Of a DNA stretch of 64,000 nucleotides, positions 8,708 through 16,449 are shown one piece after another. The notes below the pieces were generated by a model. It searched no databases. It was not told the origin of the DNA and worked only from the letters and a program-made list of their open reading frames with translations. The DNA comes from Glycomyces fuscus (GTDB lineage: Bacteria; Actinomycetota; Actinomycetes; Streptosporangiales; Streptosporangiaceae): contig NYMS01000011.1 in the NCBI GenBank assembly GCA_002529455.1, forward strand, positions 40,126 to 104,125. The letters run 5' to 3'. Positions within the stretch are counted from its first letter, which is position 1; each line of letters starts with the position of its first letter. The position numbers were made by a program, and so were the translations under genes.

Positions 8708-9067
8708 GTGCACATCGTAACGGCCCTGGTGGCCGTCCTCCTTCGTTGCCTCCGCCCGGCGCGGGGCCTCCACGCGGCACCGCGCGTCCTCGCCGGAGAA
8801 CTGCGCGCCGAGGCCCGCAGGCGCCGCGCCTCCCGGGTGCGCCGCTACGCCGCCGAGCCCGGCACGGTCGCGAACGCACCGACCCCTCTCCCGCCGGTCC
8901 CCGCTCCGCGACCGGCGGCCGACGGCACCCGGCGCGAGCCGCTGCTCCCGGCCGATCCGCCGGAGACCCTCGTGCGCGGTTACTACCTGGCGCACGAGTC
9001 GCGGCGTCGGAGTTGCGGCCACCACGGAGGCGCGGACCTCCTGACGGGACTGGGGGCGGTCTCATGA
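8708..9067 (+). CDS. small hypothetical protein (119 aa), coupled to next gene
   Basis: The start is taken as GTG 8708 because AAAGCAGG lies 7 bp upstream; GTG 8690 is an alternative. The N-terminus is hydrophobic (HIVTALVAVLLRCL), followed by a basic Arg-rich stretch, a Pro-rich linker and a Cys/His-containing tail. No domain is recognised. Its stop overlaps the next start as ATGA. The same leader sequence (GAAAGCAGGC) and the same pair arrangement recur at 17,736-18,520 after another GntR gene, which supports it as a real gene. Confidence 0.55.
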   Translation: MHIVTALVAVLLRCLRPARGLHAAPRVLAGELRAEARRRRASRVRRYAAEPGTVANAPTPLPPVPAPRPAADGTRREPLLPADPPETLVRGYYLAHESRRRSCGHHGGADLLTGLGAVS

Positions 9068-9297
9068 GCACGCCGCTTCCGCCAGGCCCCCTCGAAGCCG
9101 TGCCCGGACCGGACACCGCCACGGACCTGTACGACTCGCTGTCCGAGGCGTTGCGGACCCGCCCCCGCCACGCCGGCGAGGCCTATGAGGCGTTGTACGA
9201 GGCCGACCGGCTGCTGTCACTGCTGGACGCACACCTGCGCGAGGGCGGCTCCCTGCCTGAGCCGTGGCGGTCCGCTGCCTCCGGACACCACGGGTAG
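9064..9297 (+). CDS. small hypothetical protein (77 aa)
   Basis: Acidic, helical protein with no recognised domain (notable run DLYDSLSEALRTRPRHAGEA, then YEALYEADRLLSLLDAHL). The ATG overlaps the stop of the preceding gene by four bases (ATGA), indicating translational coupling. It is probably controlled together with its partner by the divergent GntR regulator. Confidence 0.6.
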   Translation: MSTPLPPGPLEAVPGPDTATDLYDSLSEALRTRPRHAGEAYEALYEADRLLSLLDAHLREGGSLPEPWRSAASGHHG

Positions 9298-9430
9298 GAA
9301 GCGGACACGGAGAAGCAAGCATGGCCGGGAACCGCGATCGGCGGCTTTCCGGCCATGCAGATTCCGGGAGAACACGCGCTCACGGGAGCTGCGGACGCTC
9401 AGTCCCGGACGGAGGTCGCTGAGGACCCGG

Positions 9431-9673
9431 TCAGCGTCCTCGGTCCGTTCCCGGCGAGGACGAGCCGTAGTGCCGCCTCAACCCGCGCAGGCCCCACAGC
9501 GTGAACATCGTCCCGTTGAAGACCCACAGCCAGTTGAAGAGGTCCGGGGTCTCCCCCGCCATCCACAGCCTGACGATGACGGCGACGTGCAGCACGACCG
9601 TGAGCGAACCGGAGACCACCAGGCCCCACAACAACAGGTGGTGGACACCGTAGGGCCTGTTCCGCGTGGGCAC
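9431..9673 (-). CDS. small membrane protein (80 aa)
   Basis: Two hydrophobic segments (about residues 10-34 and 43-62), with a basic Arg-rich end. The GTG start at 9673 lies only 4 bp after the stop of the upstream small membrane gene, so they form a pair. Family unknown; the protein resembles the many short two-helix membrane proteins of actinomycetes. Confidence 0.65.
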   Translation of the reverse strand: MPTRNRPYGVHHLLLWGLVVSGSLTVVLHVAVIVRLWMAGETPDLFNWLWVFNGTMFTLWGLRGLRRHYGSSSPGTDRGR

Positions 9674-9677
9674 CGGT

Positions 9678-9917
9678 CTAGGGTTTCTCGGACTGGCGGA
9701 CGGAGCGGTGGCGCCGTTGCCGGTACAGCAGGATCAGTATGTATACCTGGAACCCCAGCGCAACCAGAACGATCAGGGCGCAGACCACCAGAAGCCCGTG
9801 GTTCCCGTTCACGTACGCCGAGGCGCCGCCGGACAGCACGGCCAGCATGCCCAGGAACGGGCTGAGCAGGTGCACTGGTCGCACCCTGCCGTGGGAGTTG
9901 TCAGCGATGGTCCTCAC
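9678..9917 (-). CDS. small membrane protein (79 aa)
   Basis: The start is GTG 9917, preceded by GGAAGG at 5 bp. Two hydrophobic segments are visible (LLSPFLGMLAVLSGGASAY and LLVVCALIVLVALGFQVYIL) and a basic tail RQRRHRSVRQ. It is the first gene of a two-gene unit with the membrane protein at 9431. No function is recognised. Confidence 0.65.
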   Translation of the reverse strand: MRTIADNSHGRVRPVHLLSPFLGMLAVLSGGASAYVNGNHGLLVVCALIVLVALGFQVYILILLYRQRRHRSVRQSEKP

Positions 9918-10227
9918 GGAGCCTTCCGTGGTCGTTGTCGGTACGGTCCAGTGCTGACCCGGGAGGGAAGGGCAGGGTCGATCCTTTGTCCCCCGGCCCG
10001 TGGGGCCGCTGAACGGACCGCCGCCGACGAGGGGGCGTGCATCCGGTCGTTCTCCATGAGACTTGCCTGTCCCCGTCCGGACCAAACCGGGACCGCCCTT
10101 CCGACAAGGGGGCGCGCTCCGTCCTCGCCGTCCGGTTCCGTTTCTCACCGGGTGGACTCGTCCCGGCCCCACGAACGCCGGTGGCCGCGGGCCGCGCCAT
10201 GGCCCGGGCCCACCTGTCCCCGGCTTC

Positions 10228-10302
10228 TGCGGAGGGTGTGGGATTCGAACCCACGAAGCCCCGTTGTGCCGAGGGGGCGTGGCGACCTGTCGACAAACCG
10301 AC
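10228..10302 (-). repeat. tRNA-Ser 3'-end copy 1 (putative att site)
   Basis: Read on the minus strand it ends in a T arm (GTGGG-TTCGAAT-CCCAC) and the acceptor strand ACCCTCCGC of tRNA-Ser, but the 5' half of a tRNA is missing. It matches the copy at 11,759 over 75 bp with five differences. It matches the intact tRNA at 18,732 from the 3' end up to the variable loop. Confidence 0.75.
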
Positions 10303-10355
10303 CAACTGCGTCGTGGCGTCCGGTCCGATCAGGTGGAACCTTGAGCAGAACGCCT

Positions 10356-10391
10356 ATCCATCAAAGTTTCTACCCTTATCCTTTGATGGAT
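10356..10391. promoter_or_regulatory. inverted repeat upstream of the Fic gene (candidate operator)
   Basis: A perfect 11-bp inverted repeat (ATCCATCAAAG, 14-bp spacer, CTTTGATGGAT) ends 26 bp before the Fic start codon, in an AT-rich stretch. It is a likely binding site for a dimeric regulator. The winged-helix-like C-terminus of the Fic protein itself is one candidate for that regulator. Confidence 0.55.
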
Positions 10392-10417
10392 GCCGGTCCG
10401 ATGAAAGGAAAAGACTC

Positions 10418-11710
10418 ATGGCCGCATGGGAGGAGGCGCACTGGGAGTCCAGTGTCGACTCCGGGGTTCCGCGCTCCGCACGGCTCTCGGGGCCCTACCG
10501 CCGCTACGTTCCCGACCTTGTCGACGGCTTCCCCCTGGCGGTCGACGGCGATCTCTCACGACGTGTCGGCGCGGTCGAGCGCAGCATGCGCGCGCTCAAC
10601 GGCCCGAACGCCGAGAACCTGGCCGGTATCGCACGCTTCCTCCTGCGCTCGGAGGCCATCGCCAGTTCCCGGATCGAGGGCATCGCACCATCAGCGCAAC
10701 AGGTCGCGCTGGCCGAGCTCGGCCAATCCGAAGCCGTTCGCGGGGTGAGCGAACAGGCCCGGCTCGTGGCCAACAACATGACGGTCGTGCGCCGGTCAAC
10801 GACCGAACTCGTCGAAGCGGACATGCTGACGGTCGACCACATCGTCGAACTCCACCGGTCGCTGCTCCCCGACCAGGCTCACCACCACGGGCTGCGCACG
10901 GCACAGAACTGGATCGGCGGCTCGAACTGGCACCCCATCGACGCAGACTTCGTCCCCCCGGACCCCGACCAGGTCCCCGCGCTGATGTCCGACCTCGTCG
11001 ACTACGTGAATGGCGCGGCCCACGCCTCGTTGGTCCAGGCCGCCATCGTTCACGCCCAGTTCGAGACGATCCACCCGTTCACCGACGGCAACGGGCGCGT
11101 GGGCCGCGCCCTCATCCATACGGTTCTGGCACGTCGCGGGCTCACCGAGGACGCGGTCCTCCCGATCAGCCTTGTGCTCGCCACCCTGCGGGACCGCTAC
11201 GTCGACGGGCTCGGTGCCTATCGACACGACGCACCGGCGGGGAGCACTGAGGCGAGCGCAGCGGTCAACGCGTGGTTGGAGACCTTCGTCCATGCCTGCG
11301 CCGTCGCCGTCGAACAGTCTGTGGCGCTCATGGGTCAGATAGAGGACCTCCGCTCCGCATGGAACGATCGCCTGTCCGCTCATCGCACGTCCCTGGGGTT
11401 GCGTGCGGTACCCCGGACGGATTCGGCTGTCGCACGCCTGCTGGCACGGCTTCCCGAAGCTCCAGTGGTCACCGCGACGACCCTGTCGAGAATCCTCGGT
11501 GTCTCGTTCCCGGCGGCGAGCGCGGCCCTGGATGAGTTGTGCCGGGCGGAGATCCTCCAGACCAGGTCGATCGAACGCGGTGCCACCGCCTACCTGGCCC
11601 GTGAGGTGCTCGATCTCATCACCCTGGCGGAGCGCGCCTTGGCGAGTACGAGGTTCGACACCAGGGTCTCCACACCGAATCGTCCGGTCCCAGCGCGTCC
11701 GCAGGGCTGA
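10418..11710 (+). CDS. Fic-family protein (class II, N-terminal inhibitory helix)
   Basis: Fic proteins transfer AMP or similar groups from nucleotides to target hydroxyls. The 430-aa product has the full active-site motif HPFTDGNGRVGR at residues 219-230 (catalytic His219). An inhibitory motif S-x-x-x-E-G lies at residues 83-88 (Glu87), so self-inhibition by an N-terminal helix is expected. Residues about 340-420 look like a winged helix DNA-binding domain. The ATG at 10418 has AAGGAAAAG upstream and follows an 11-bp inverted repeat. The gene is bracketed by the two tRNA-Ser-derived repeats, suggesting it arrived as its own cassette. The target is unknown. Confidence 0.9.
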   Translation: MAAWEEAHWESSVDSGVPRSARLSGPYRRYVPDLVDGFPLAVDGDLSRRVGAVERSMRALNGPNAENLAGIARFLLRSEAIASSRIEGIAPSAQQVALAELGQSEAVRGVSEQARLVANNMTVVRRSTTELVEADMLTVDHIVELHRSLLPDQAHHHGLRTAQNWIGGSNWHPIDADFVPPDPDQVPALMSDLVDYVNGAAHASLVQAAIVHAQFETIHPFTDGNGRVGRALIHTVLARRGLTEDAVLPISLVLATLRDRYVDGLGAYRHDAPAGSTEASAAVNAWLETFVHACAVAVEQSVALMGQIEDLRSAWNDRLSAHRTSLGLRAVPRTDSAVARLLARLPEAPVVTATTLSRILGVSFPAASAALDELCRAEILQTRSIERGATAYLAREVLDLITLAERALASTRFDTRVSTPNRPVPARPQG

Positions 11711-11758
11711 CCCGGGGAGTGGTATCCGGGGCAGCCCGAGCCCACCGGCCCCGGGCAT

Positions 11759-11833
11759 TGCGGAGGGTGTGGGATGTGAACCCACGAAGTCCCGTTGTGC
11801 CGAGGGGACTTGGCGACCTGTCGACAAACCGAC
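11759..11833 (-). repeat. tRNA-Ser 3'-end copy 2 (putative att site)
   Basis: A 75-bp near-copy of the repeat at 10,228. The first 37 bp match the intact tRNA-Ser 3' end with one mismatch. Similarity resumes beyond a longer variable loop at GGACTTGG. The variable-arm stem is complementary here (AAGTCCC with GGGACTT), while the 10,228 copy has changes on both sides that mostly keep pairing. Confidence 0.75.
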
Positions 11834-11918
11834 GAAACGCCTTGTGACCTGCACGGATGTTCTGAGGGCTTCCCAGCGCTTCCGGCCCCTTCCCGGAGCC
11901 GTGTGCGATGAATGTGCG

Positions 11919-12128
11919 ATGCGGTGGGGTGCGCTGCTGCGGTCCTGGCGGGCACAGACGTTCGTTCCTTGGGGTTTGGTCGGCGTAGCGTGCGTGGGCG
12001 GGACCGTGTTCATTTTGCTCGCCTCAACCACGACTACAGAAACCATCTGGAACCAAGTACCACGGTTCCGGGCCGAGGTGCCCGTCAGCGCTGGAGTCGG
12101 TCCCCCCAAGACGGTCGTAGCCCGCTGA
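11919..12128 (+). CDS. possible small membrane protein (69 aa), doubtful
   Basis: A short frame with one clear hydrophobic segment (about residues 14-34, VPWGLVGVACVGGTVFILLA) lies between the repeat at 11,759 and the RT operon. No convincing ribosome binding site precedes the ATG. It may be a gene remnant. Confidence 0.25.
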   Translation: MRWGALLRSWRAQTFVPWGLVGVACVGGTVFILLASTTTTETIWNQVPRFRAEVPVSAGVGPPKTVVAR

Positions 12129-12425
12129 CGGGTGCCTCGGGACAGGTGAGCACATCCGTCCGTTTCGGGACCAAAAGCTCTGACATATACGCAGGTCATC
12201 GGGCACGATGGCCTGACTCGGTCAGTTCTGGCCCCCGCTCTGTCGGGCTCGTCCGAGAGAAGTCATCTGATGTGTGGCCTATGGGCACGCTCGGGACCGG
12301 GCGGCAGCCCGCAGCCCGAGCGGCGGCCGAAGGCCGTTGCGACGGCGCTTGCGCCGTCGCCTTGATCTCATACAGCCGAATTCGGCAGAGGCGCTATGAA
12401 GGCTCAAAAAATAGGAATACCTTGA
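12129..12425 (+). other. structured leader region upstream of the RT operon
   Basis: Non-coding DNA preceding the first RT gene. It has GGGC-GGCA-GCCC near 12,300-12,311, then CGGCC-GAA-GGCCG at 12,324-12,336, then a perfect 10-bp stem GCGACGGCGC/GCGCCGTCGC at 12,339-12,360. The last 60 bp become AT-rich and carry the AGGA site for the RT start. It could hold a terminator, the operon promoter or part of a structured RNA. Confidence 0.4.
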
Positions 12426-13769
12426 ATGTCTTTCGATCAAAGTTTCTCTTCGCGAAATATGCGCCGGATCTGGGAGCTGCAAACAAGGAAAGGTATTAAC
12501 CTCGCTGGTTTTTTTGGCGAAGTGAAAAAGAAGCAATATCTGCTTCGTGAATATCGCAAGCAGATCCTAGATGGAAAGAAGAAGGGGAAGTACTCCAGTG
12601 AGCAAGTAAAAAAGGCTTATAAGTGGATCGCCGAGCAAAAGTCTGATCTGGATAAGGAGATCAACAAGGCTTTGGAGCAGACAAGTGAAAAGTTGGCATC
12701 CCTCCTAACGAGCCAGACTTTTGCTTGGGGTTTAAGGTACGAGGGGGACAGGGAGGGTCGACCTCTCTATGGGATAGAGCGCACCCCTGAGGTTTATTTT
12801 GCTGACAAGCAGTTGCAGAGGAACGTTTCTTCTGCAACTGCTAGTCAGCAAAATTCTCGGAGTTCAGCCATATCAGGGCTCGCACAGGCATTGAACAATG
12901 ATATGCCCAAGATGGTAGTGCGAACAGATATCAGATCTTTTTATGAAAGCATAAGTCATGATCTACTGTTCGATTCTATGTCGAGATCTAGTCTAAGTTC
13001 AACATCGCGCTACCTGGTGGAGGGGCTGATTAATGAATATGCTCAAATAACTGGAAGGGATGTTGGCCTTCCAATGGGAGTGGGGGTCAGCTCCCAGTTG
13101 AGCGAGTTATTTATCAGTCAGATAGACCCGCTATTCAAAGTTCAAGAGAATGTCATCTACTATGCTCGCTATGTGGATGACATAGTCCTAGTGTTGGGGC
13201 GTGATGCTAATGAAAAGATTGTAGAGCCCGCAGAGCTGCGAGGTATGAAAAGCGTACTCTCTGAGATGAATCTGTCGATTAGCGAGAACAAGACAGGATG
13301 GACCTCATTTCCTACCGCTGGGAAGTCGACAGTCGATTTTTTGGGTTACACGATTTCCAAAGAGGAAAAAAAGGGGCTGAAGATATGCCTCTCTGCTCGC
13401 CGGGAGAGACTAATCTTGGAGCGTTTGAACAGATCTTTCTCCGCATGGGAAAAATATGGACCAGACAACCATGGCAGAAGGCGTTTGTTGATTGACAGGA
13501 TCAAGTTCTTGACCGGAAACACTCGCCTGGTAAACAATAAGAGGAATGCTATGGTTGGCATCTATTTCTCCAACCCGCATCTAACTGACTTTGAGGCATT
13601 GGAGCGCTTGGATAAGCACTTGCGTAGCTGTATGCAGCAGTACAACCTTCCTCCCGATTTGCGCAAAAAGATTGAGCATATGTCCTTTGAGAAAGGCTTC
13701 AAAGAGCGCCTATTCAATAGGTTTAGTCGGAAACAGCTGAAAGAAATGAAGGGGACATGGAATGCCTAG
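12426..13769 (+). CDS. drt3a: reverse transcriptase, Drt3a-like (first RT of a DRT3-type defence operon)
   Basis: A 447-aa reverse transcriptase. Motif A is VRTDIRSFYESIS (metal-binding Asp168), motif B is GLPMGVGVSSQLSE, and motif C is YARYVDDIVLVLG with YVDD at residues 249-252, so the catalytic aspartates are intact. An N-terminal Lys-rich helical region (residues 25-85) precedes the palm. No group II intron maturase domain or retron RNA was seen. It overlaps a second, larger RT gene by 8 bp. This two-RT arrangement matches DRT3 (UG3 plus UG8 RTs), known as an anti-phage system. Base composition is strongly AT-rich for the host. Assignment to UG3 is by architecture and needs a profile search. 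Confidence 0.85.
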   Translation: MSFDQSFSSRNMRRIWELQTRKGINLAGFFGEVKKKQYLLREYRKQILDGKKKGKYSSEQVKKAYKWIAEQKSDLDKEINKALEQTSEKLASLLTSQTFAWGLRYEGDREGRPLYGIERTPEVYFADKQLQRNVSSATASQQNSRSSAISGLAQALNNDMPKMVVRTDIRSFYESISHDLLFDSMSRSSLSSTSRYLVEGLINEYAQITGRDVGLPMGVGVSSQLSELFISQIDPLFKVQENVIYYARYVDDIVLVLGRDANEKIVEPAELRGMKSVLSEMNLSISENKTGWTSFPTAGKSTVDFLGYTISKEEKKGLKICLSARRERLILERLNRSFSAWEKYGPDNHGRRRLLIDRIKFLTGNTRLVNNKRNAMVGIYFSNPHLTDFEALERLDKHLRSCMQQYNLPPDLRKKIEHMSFEKGFKERLFNRFSRKQLKEMKGTWNA

Positions 13770-15804
13770 AAAGAAGATCAAGGTCCACAAGGGTGACTCA
13801 CGGGTGTTGCTCAGCGACGTACTTCCTTATGAGTTGCCGCCGAGCTACAACAACCTGGGGATGTACCGCTTCTTTAACGAGTGCAAAATCCAATATAGGG
13901 AAGACGGAATATACGCCAAGAAAATAGATTTTTCTACTGATGTGTACCTGTCAATTGTCCTTGGGCGAGTAGTGAAATTTCCTCCAGATTCTCGCGTTGG
14001 CTGCTTTTATAGGGTCACTAGTGCCAAAGATGCACGGGCGGGGACTATCCCATTCCTCTTTACCGTCCGCCATAGAGATAAAGGCTTTCGGACTCTTGCT
14101 GTTCCTCATCCGGCTGCGCAGTTAGAAATAGTAGATTTCTATAGTAGATTTTCAGAGATGATTCTATATCACACATCGAAAAGCCAGTTTTCTTTGAGGC
14201 ATCCGTCTAAGATTGCTCGGTATAGCATGGTGCGTGATGTCCTTTTCGATGATGATCGCGGAGGGGAGGATCTAGTTGAGAATGACCGCAAAGAGTACGA
14301 GTGGCTCCGCTCCTACTTTTCATATAGAAGATACACCAATGTTTATTATTTTTATGATTCAAAAGAATATCGCGAACTTGAGCGCAGGTTTGGTTACTTA
14401 GTCAAAGCGGACATAGCAAAATGTTTCGATAGTATATATACTCATTCTATTGAGTGGGCGACTCACGGAAGGCGGCTTGCCAAGAACAATTTGGGAAGAA
14501 AGTCTAGCGGGAGCTTTGGGAGCGAATTTGATGGGTTGATGCAGCGTCTCAACTATAATGAGACTAGCGGCATAACTATCGGCTCTGAGGTATCTCGTAT
14601 ATTTTCCGAGATAATTCTTCAGGCTATTGATGTGGAGCTTAGGCGAAAGCTCTCTTCATTGGGCATGGAATCCGGATATGATTATAGGATCTTGCGCTAT
14701 GTGGACGACTATTTTATTTTCATGGCGGATCCGAAAAAGCGCCTAGTGATCTTGGAGCAATTGTCCAGATGCCTTCGTGCTTACAAGCTTCATTTGAACA
14801 CCTCCAAAGAAGAGGGGAAATCAACTCCCTGGCTCTCTCCGTTGAGCGTTGCAAAGCATGAAGTGAATGAACTAATCCAACGGGGGGCTGCAATATTTTT
14901 GGAGGACAGTGGTGTATCTTCAGTGCCTCGGGCCTTTGCGAAAGCCAACCAGCTGGTAACGCTGTATAAGGGTGTATTGATAGATACGGGCGTTGAGCAT
15001 TATGACCTTGCTAACTACACCCTGGCGCGATGCGAGCGGGCGATCGAAAAAGTTGTCAAGCGCACAAAAAATATCCTTAGGAAGAAGGATATAGCGTACT
15101 CTCATGCTGTGGAAGTTTCCAGGTCTGCTACAGTCACGGTATTGAATTTTCTTGAGTTTATGTTTTTCGCTTATTCGGGTGCCCCCAGGATGAGCCCAAC
15201 AGTCAAGTTGGCGCGTGCTATAAGCCTCGTCCTCCGCTATTCAAGACTTAAAGGGGTGCCAAAACATGACAAGGAAGAGATTGAGGTCTTTTTTCGTGAA
15301 GAGCTGACCGCACAACTAAGGAGGGTTAGTCAGACACAAACACCGGACGCTGTTACAGCTACACTAGTTGATTGCTTTACTGATCTCGGTACAGATTTTT
15401 TGCTGTCAGAAAATGAGCTATCTAGATTTTTTGGTTTTCTTGAAGACGGAGGAGGCGAGATTGCTTACCCGGATGAAATGAATTCTATAATCCTCTTCAG
15501 TATTCTATTGCATATCCGCGATGCGGAGGGTTATGAATTTTTGCGCAAGGCTTGCGAAAAATGGATATGGGATATTCAAGTTAGGGGCCCAAGGGATGGA
15601 GAGTTGGCCATTGTGAATCTAAATATTATATCGTGTCCCTATGTTCCGGATTCTCTCAAGGCTGGGATTCTGAGGAGTTATAATATTTTCGACCGCGGCG
15701 TAGTCGGGAATATCATTTCTCAAGGCAAAGGGTGGAATGTCTCTTGGCGAGACTTTGACCTCTACGCGACGCTTCAGCGTAAGCGGATGCATGATGTATA
15801 CTGA
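13762..15804 (+). CDS. drt3b: reverse transcriptase, Drt3b-like (second RT of a DRT3-type defence operon)
   Basis: A 680-aa protein. The RT palm is visible from about residue 90 to 350: motif A is VKADIAKCFDSIY (Asp217), and motif C is RYVDDYFIFMA with YVDD at residues 313-316. A C-terminal region of about 330 residues without recognised domain follows, rich in helices. The ATG lies inside the end of the first RT gene (GAAGGGGACATGGA upstream), so translation is coupled. In the known DRT3 systems both RTs and a non-coding RNA are required. The stop codon is followed directly by a structured segment containing CACACAC. AT-rich codons mark it as acquired. Confidence 0.85.
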   Translation: MPRKKIKVHKGDSRVLLSDVLPYELPPSYNNLGMYRFFNECKIQYREDGIYAKKIDFSTDVYLSIVLGRVVKFPPDSRVGCFYRVTSAKDARAGTIPFLFTVRHRDKGFRTLAVPHPAAQLEIVDFYSRFSEMILYHTSKSQFSLRHPSKIARYSMVRDVLFDDDRGGEDLVENDRKEYEWLRSYFSYRRYTNVYYFYDSKEYRELERRFGYLVKADIAKCFDSIYTHSIEWATHGRRLAKNNLGRKSSGSFGSEFDGLMQRLNYNETSGITIGSEVSRIFSEIILQAIDVELRRKLSSLGMESGYDYRILRYVDDYFIFMADPKKRLVILEQLSRCLRAYKLHLNTSKEEGKSTPWLSPLSVAKHEVNELIQRGAAIFLEDSGVSSVPRAFAKANQLVTLYKGVLIDTGVEHYDLANYTLARCERAIEKVVKRTKNILRKKDIAYSHAVEVSRSATVTVLNFLEFMFFAYSGAPRMSPTVKLARAISLVLRYSRLKGVPKHDKEEIEVFFREELTAQLRRVSQTQTPDAVTATLVDCFTDLGTDFLLSENELSRFFGFLEDGGGEIAYPDEMNSIILFSILLHIRDAEGYEFLRKACEKWIWDIQVRGPRDGELAIVNLNIISCPYVPDSLKAGILRSYNIFDRGVVGNIISQGKGWNVSWRDFDLYATLQRKRMHDVY

Positions 15805-15910
15805 AGGTGCGCCCGAGCATCCCTCTAAGGGGCACACACCAGCGCGTAGCGGAAGGCTCGGTAGACCGCTGTTTCGGCGGGGAATCGCCAGATTCCCCGC
15901 CGGGGCGAAA
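15805..15910 (+). ncRNA. candidate DRT3 non-coding RNA with CACACAC segment
   Basis: Immediately downstream of the second RT gene. Possible pairing: CCGAGC 15813-15818 with GCTCGG 15856-15861, enclosing a small hairpin CCCT-CTA-AGGG at 15821-15831 and then unpaired CACACAC at 15833-15839. A perfect 11-bp stem with a 6-nt loop (15875-15902) closes the 3' side and may act as terminator. My recollection is that in characterised DRT3 systems an ACACAC stretch of the ncRNA templates poly(GT) synthesis. If that holds, this is the template. Ends are approximate and no expression evidence exists here. Confidence 0.6.
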
Positions 15911-15963
15911 ATTCATCAGGCGGATCCATGGTACTAGCTTTCTGGTCATGTTCACAGGCTGGC

Positions 15964-16419
15964 CTACCATGTAGAGGTCAGCTGCACGCCGTTATGTGTT
16001 CGGACATGCGGAGCTGCAGGGCTGTGTGCGTCGAGCAGTCGAATCGCGTAGGCCTCTGACATACGGTCTGATGCCTGTGCGGAAGTGATCCATTCGACGG
16101 CTGCGGACTCCGAGGTTGTTAGCTCTACACCGCCGGATGGCTTGCATCGGAAGACGAGGGCGACGATTCCGCGGGCCATGTTCTTGTAAACGCCCGTAAG
16201 CTGCTCCACCTCGACGCGGATGCCGGTCTCCTCCAGGACCTCGCGGACAACACCCTCCTGCGGGGTCTCGTTCAACTCCAGTACGCCGCCTGGCGGCTCC
16301 CAGTTGCCGTTGTCCCTGCGCTTGATCACCAGCATCCGTCCGTCCTCGCGGATGACGGCTCCCGCCACGGACACGGAGTGCAGCGGCGTTGACGGCTTGT
16401 CTCCGGTGCTGTTACTCAT
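15964..16419 (-). CDS. NUDIX hydrolase (Pif-like position next to GntR)
   Basis: A 151-aa NUDIX protein. The Nudix box reads GGVLELNETPQEGVVREVLEETGI (shown in parts: GGVLELNETPQEG, then REVLEETGI), an intact GX5EX7REUXEEXGU pattern that binds Mg2+ for diphosphate hydrolysis. It is divergent from a HutC-type GntR regulator. The same pairing (Nudix Pif and GntR KorSA) controls the integrative element pSAM2, so this may be an element-maintenance or immunity gene; that is inference. An alternative ATG lies at 16431. Neither start has a Shine-Dalgarno sequence, so the message may be leaderless. Confidence 0.85.
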   Translation of the reverse strand: MSNSTGDKPSTPLHSVSVAGAVIREDGRMLVIKRRDNGNWEPPGGVLELNETPQEGVVREVLEETGIRVEVEQLTGVYKNMARGIVALVFRCKPSGGVELTTSESAAVEWITSAQASDRMSEAYAIRLLDAHSPAAPHVRTHNGVQLTSTW

Positions 16420-16429
16420 GTGCAGGAGC
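16414..16429. promoter_or_regulatory. degenerate GntR operator overlapping the NUDIX start
   Basis: ACTCAT-GTGC-AGGAGC has one perfect and one 4-of-6 half-site of the ACTCAT-N4-ATGAGT motif found twice at 17,280-17,330. It covers the NUDIX start codon and lies 21 bp upstream of the GntR start, consistent with autoregulation. Confidence 0.4.
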
Positions 16430-16449
16430 ATAGGAGGAACAGAAGGACT

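Noticed and set aside
10228..10302. Functional second tRNA-Ser gene
   Set aside because: Only the variable arm, T arm and 3' acceptor strand are present; no 5' acceptor strand or anticodon arm could be found.
12426..15804. Retron, group II intron or diversity-generating retroelement
   Set aside because: Two separate RTs with intact palms, no maturase or intron RNA domains, no msr/msd repeats, no template/variable repeat pair. DRT3 fits better.
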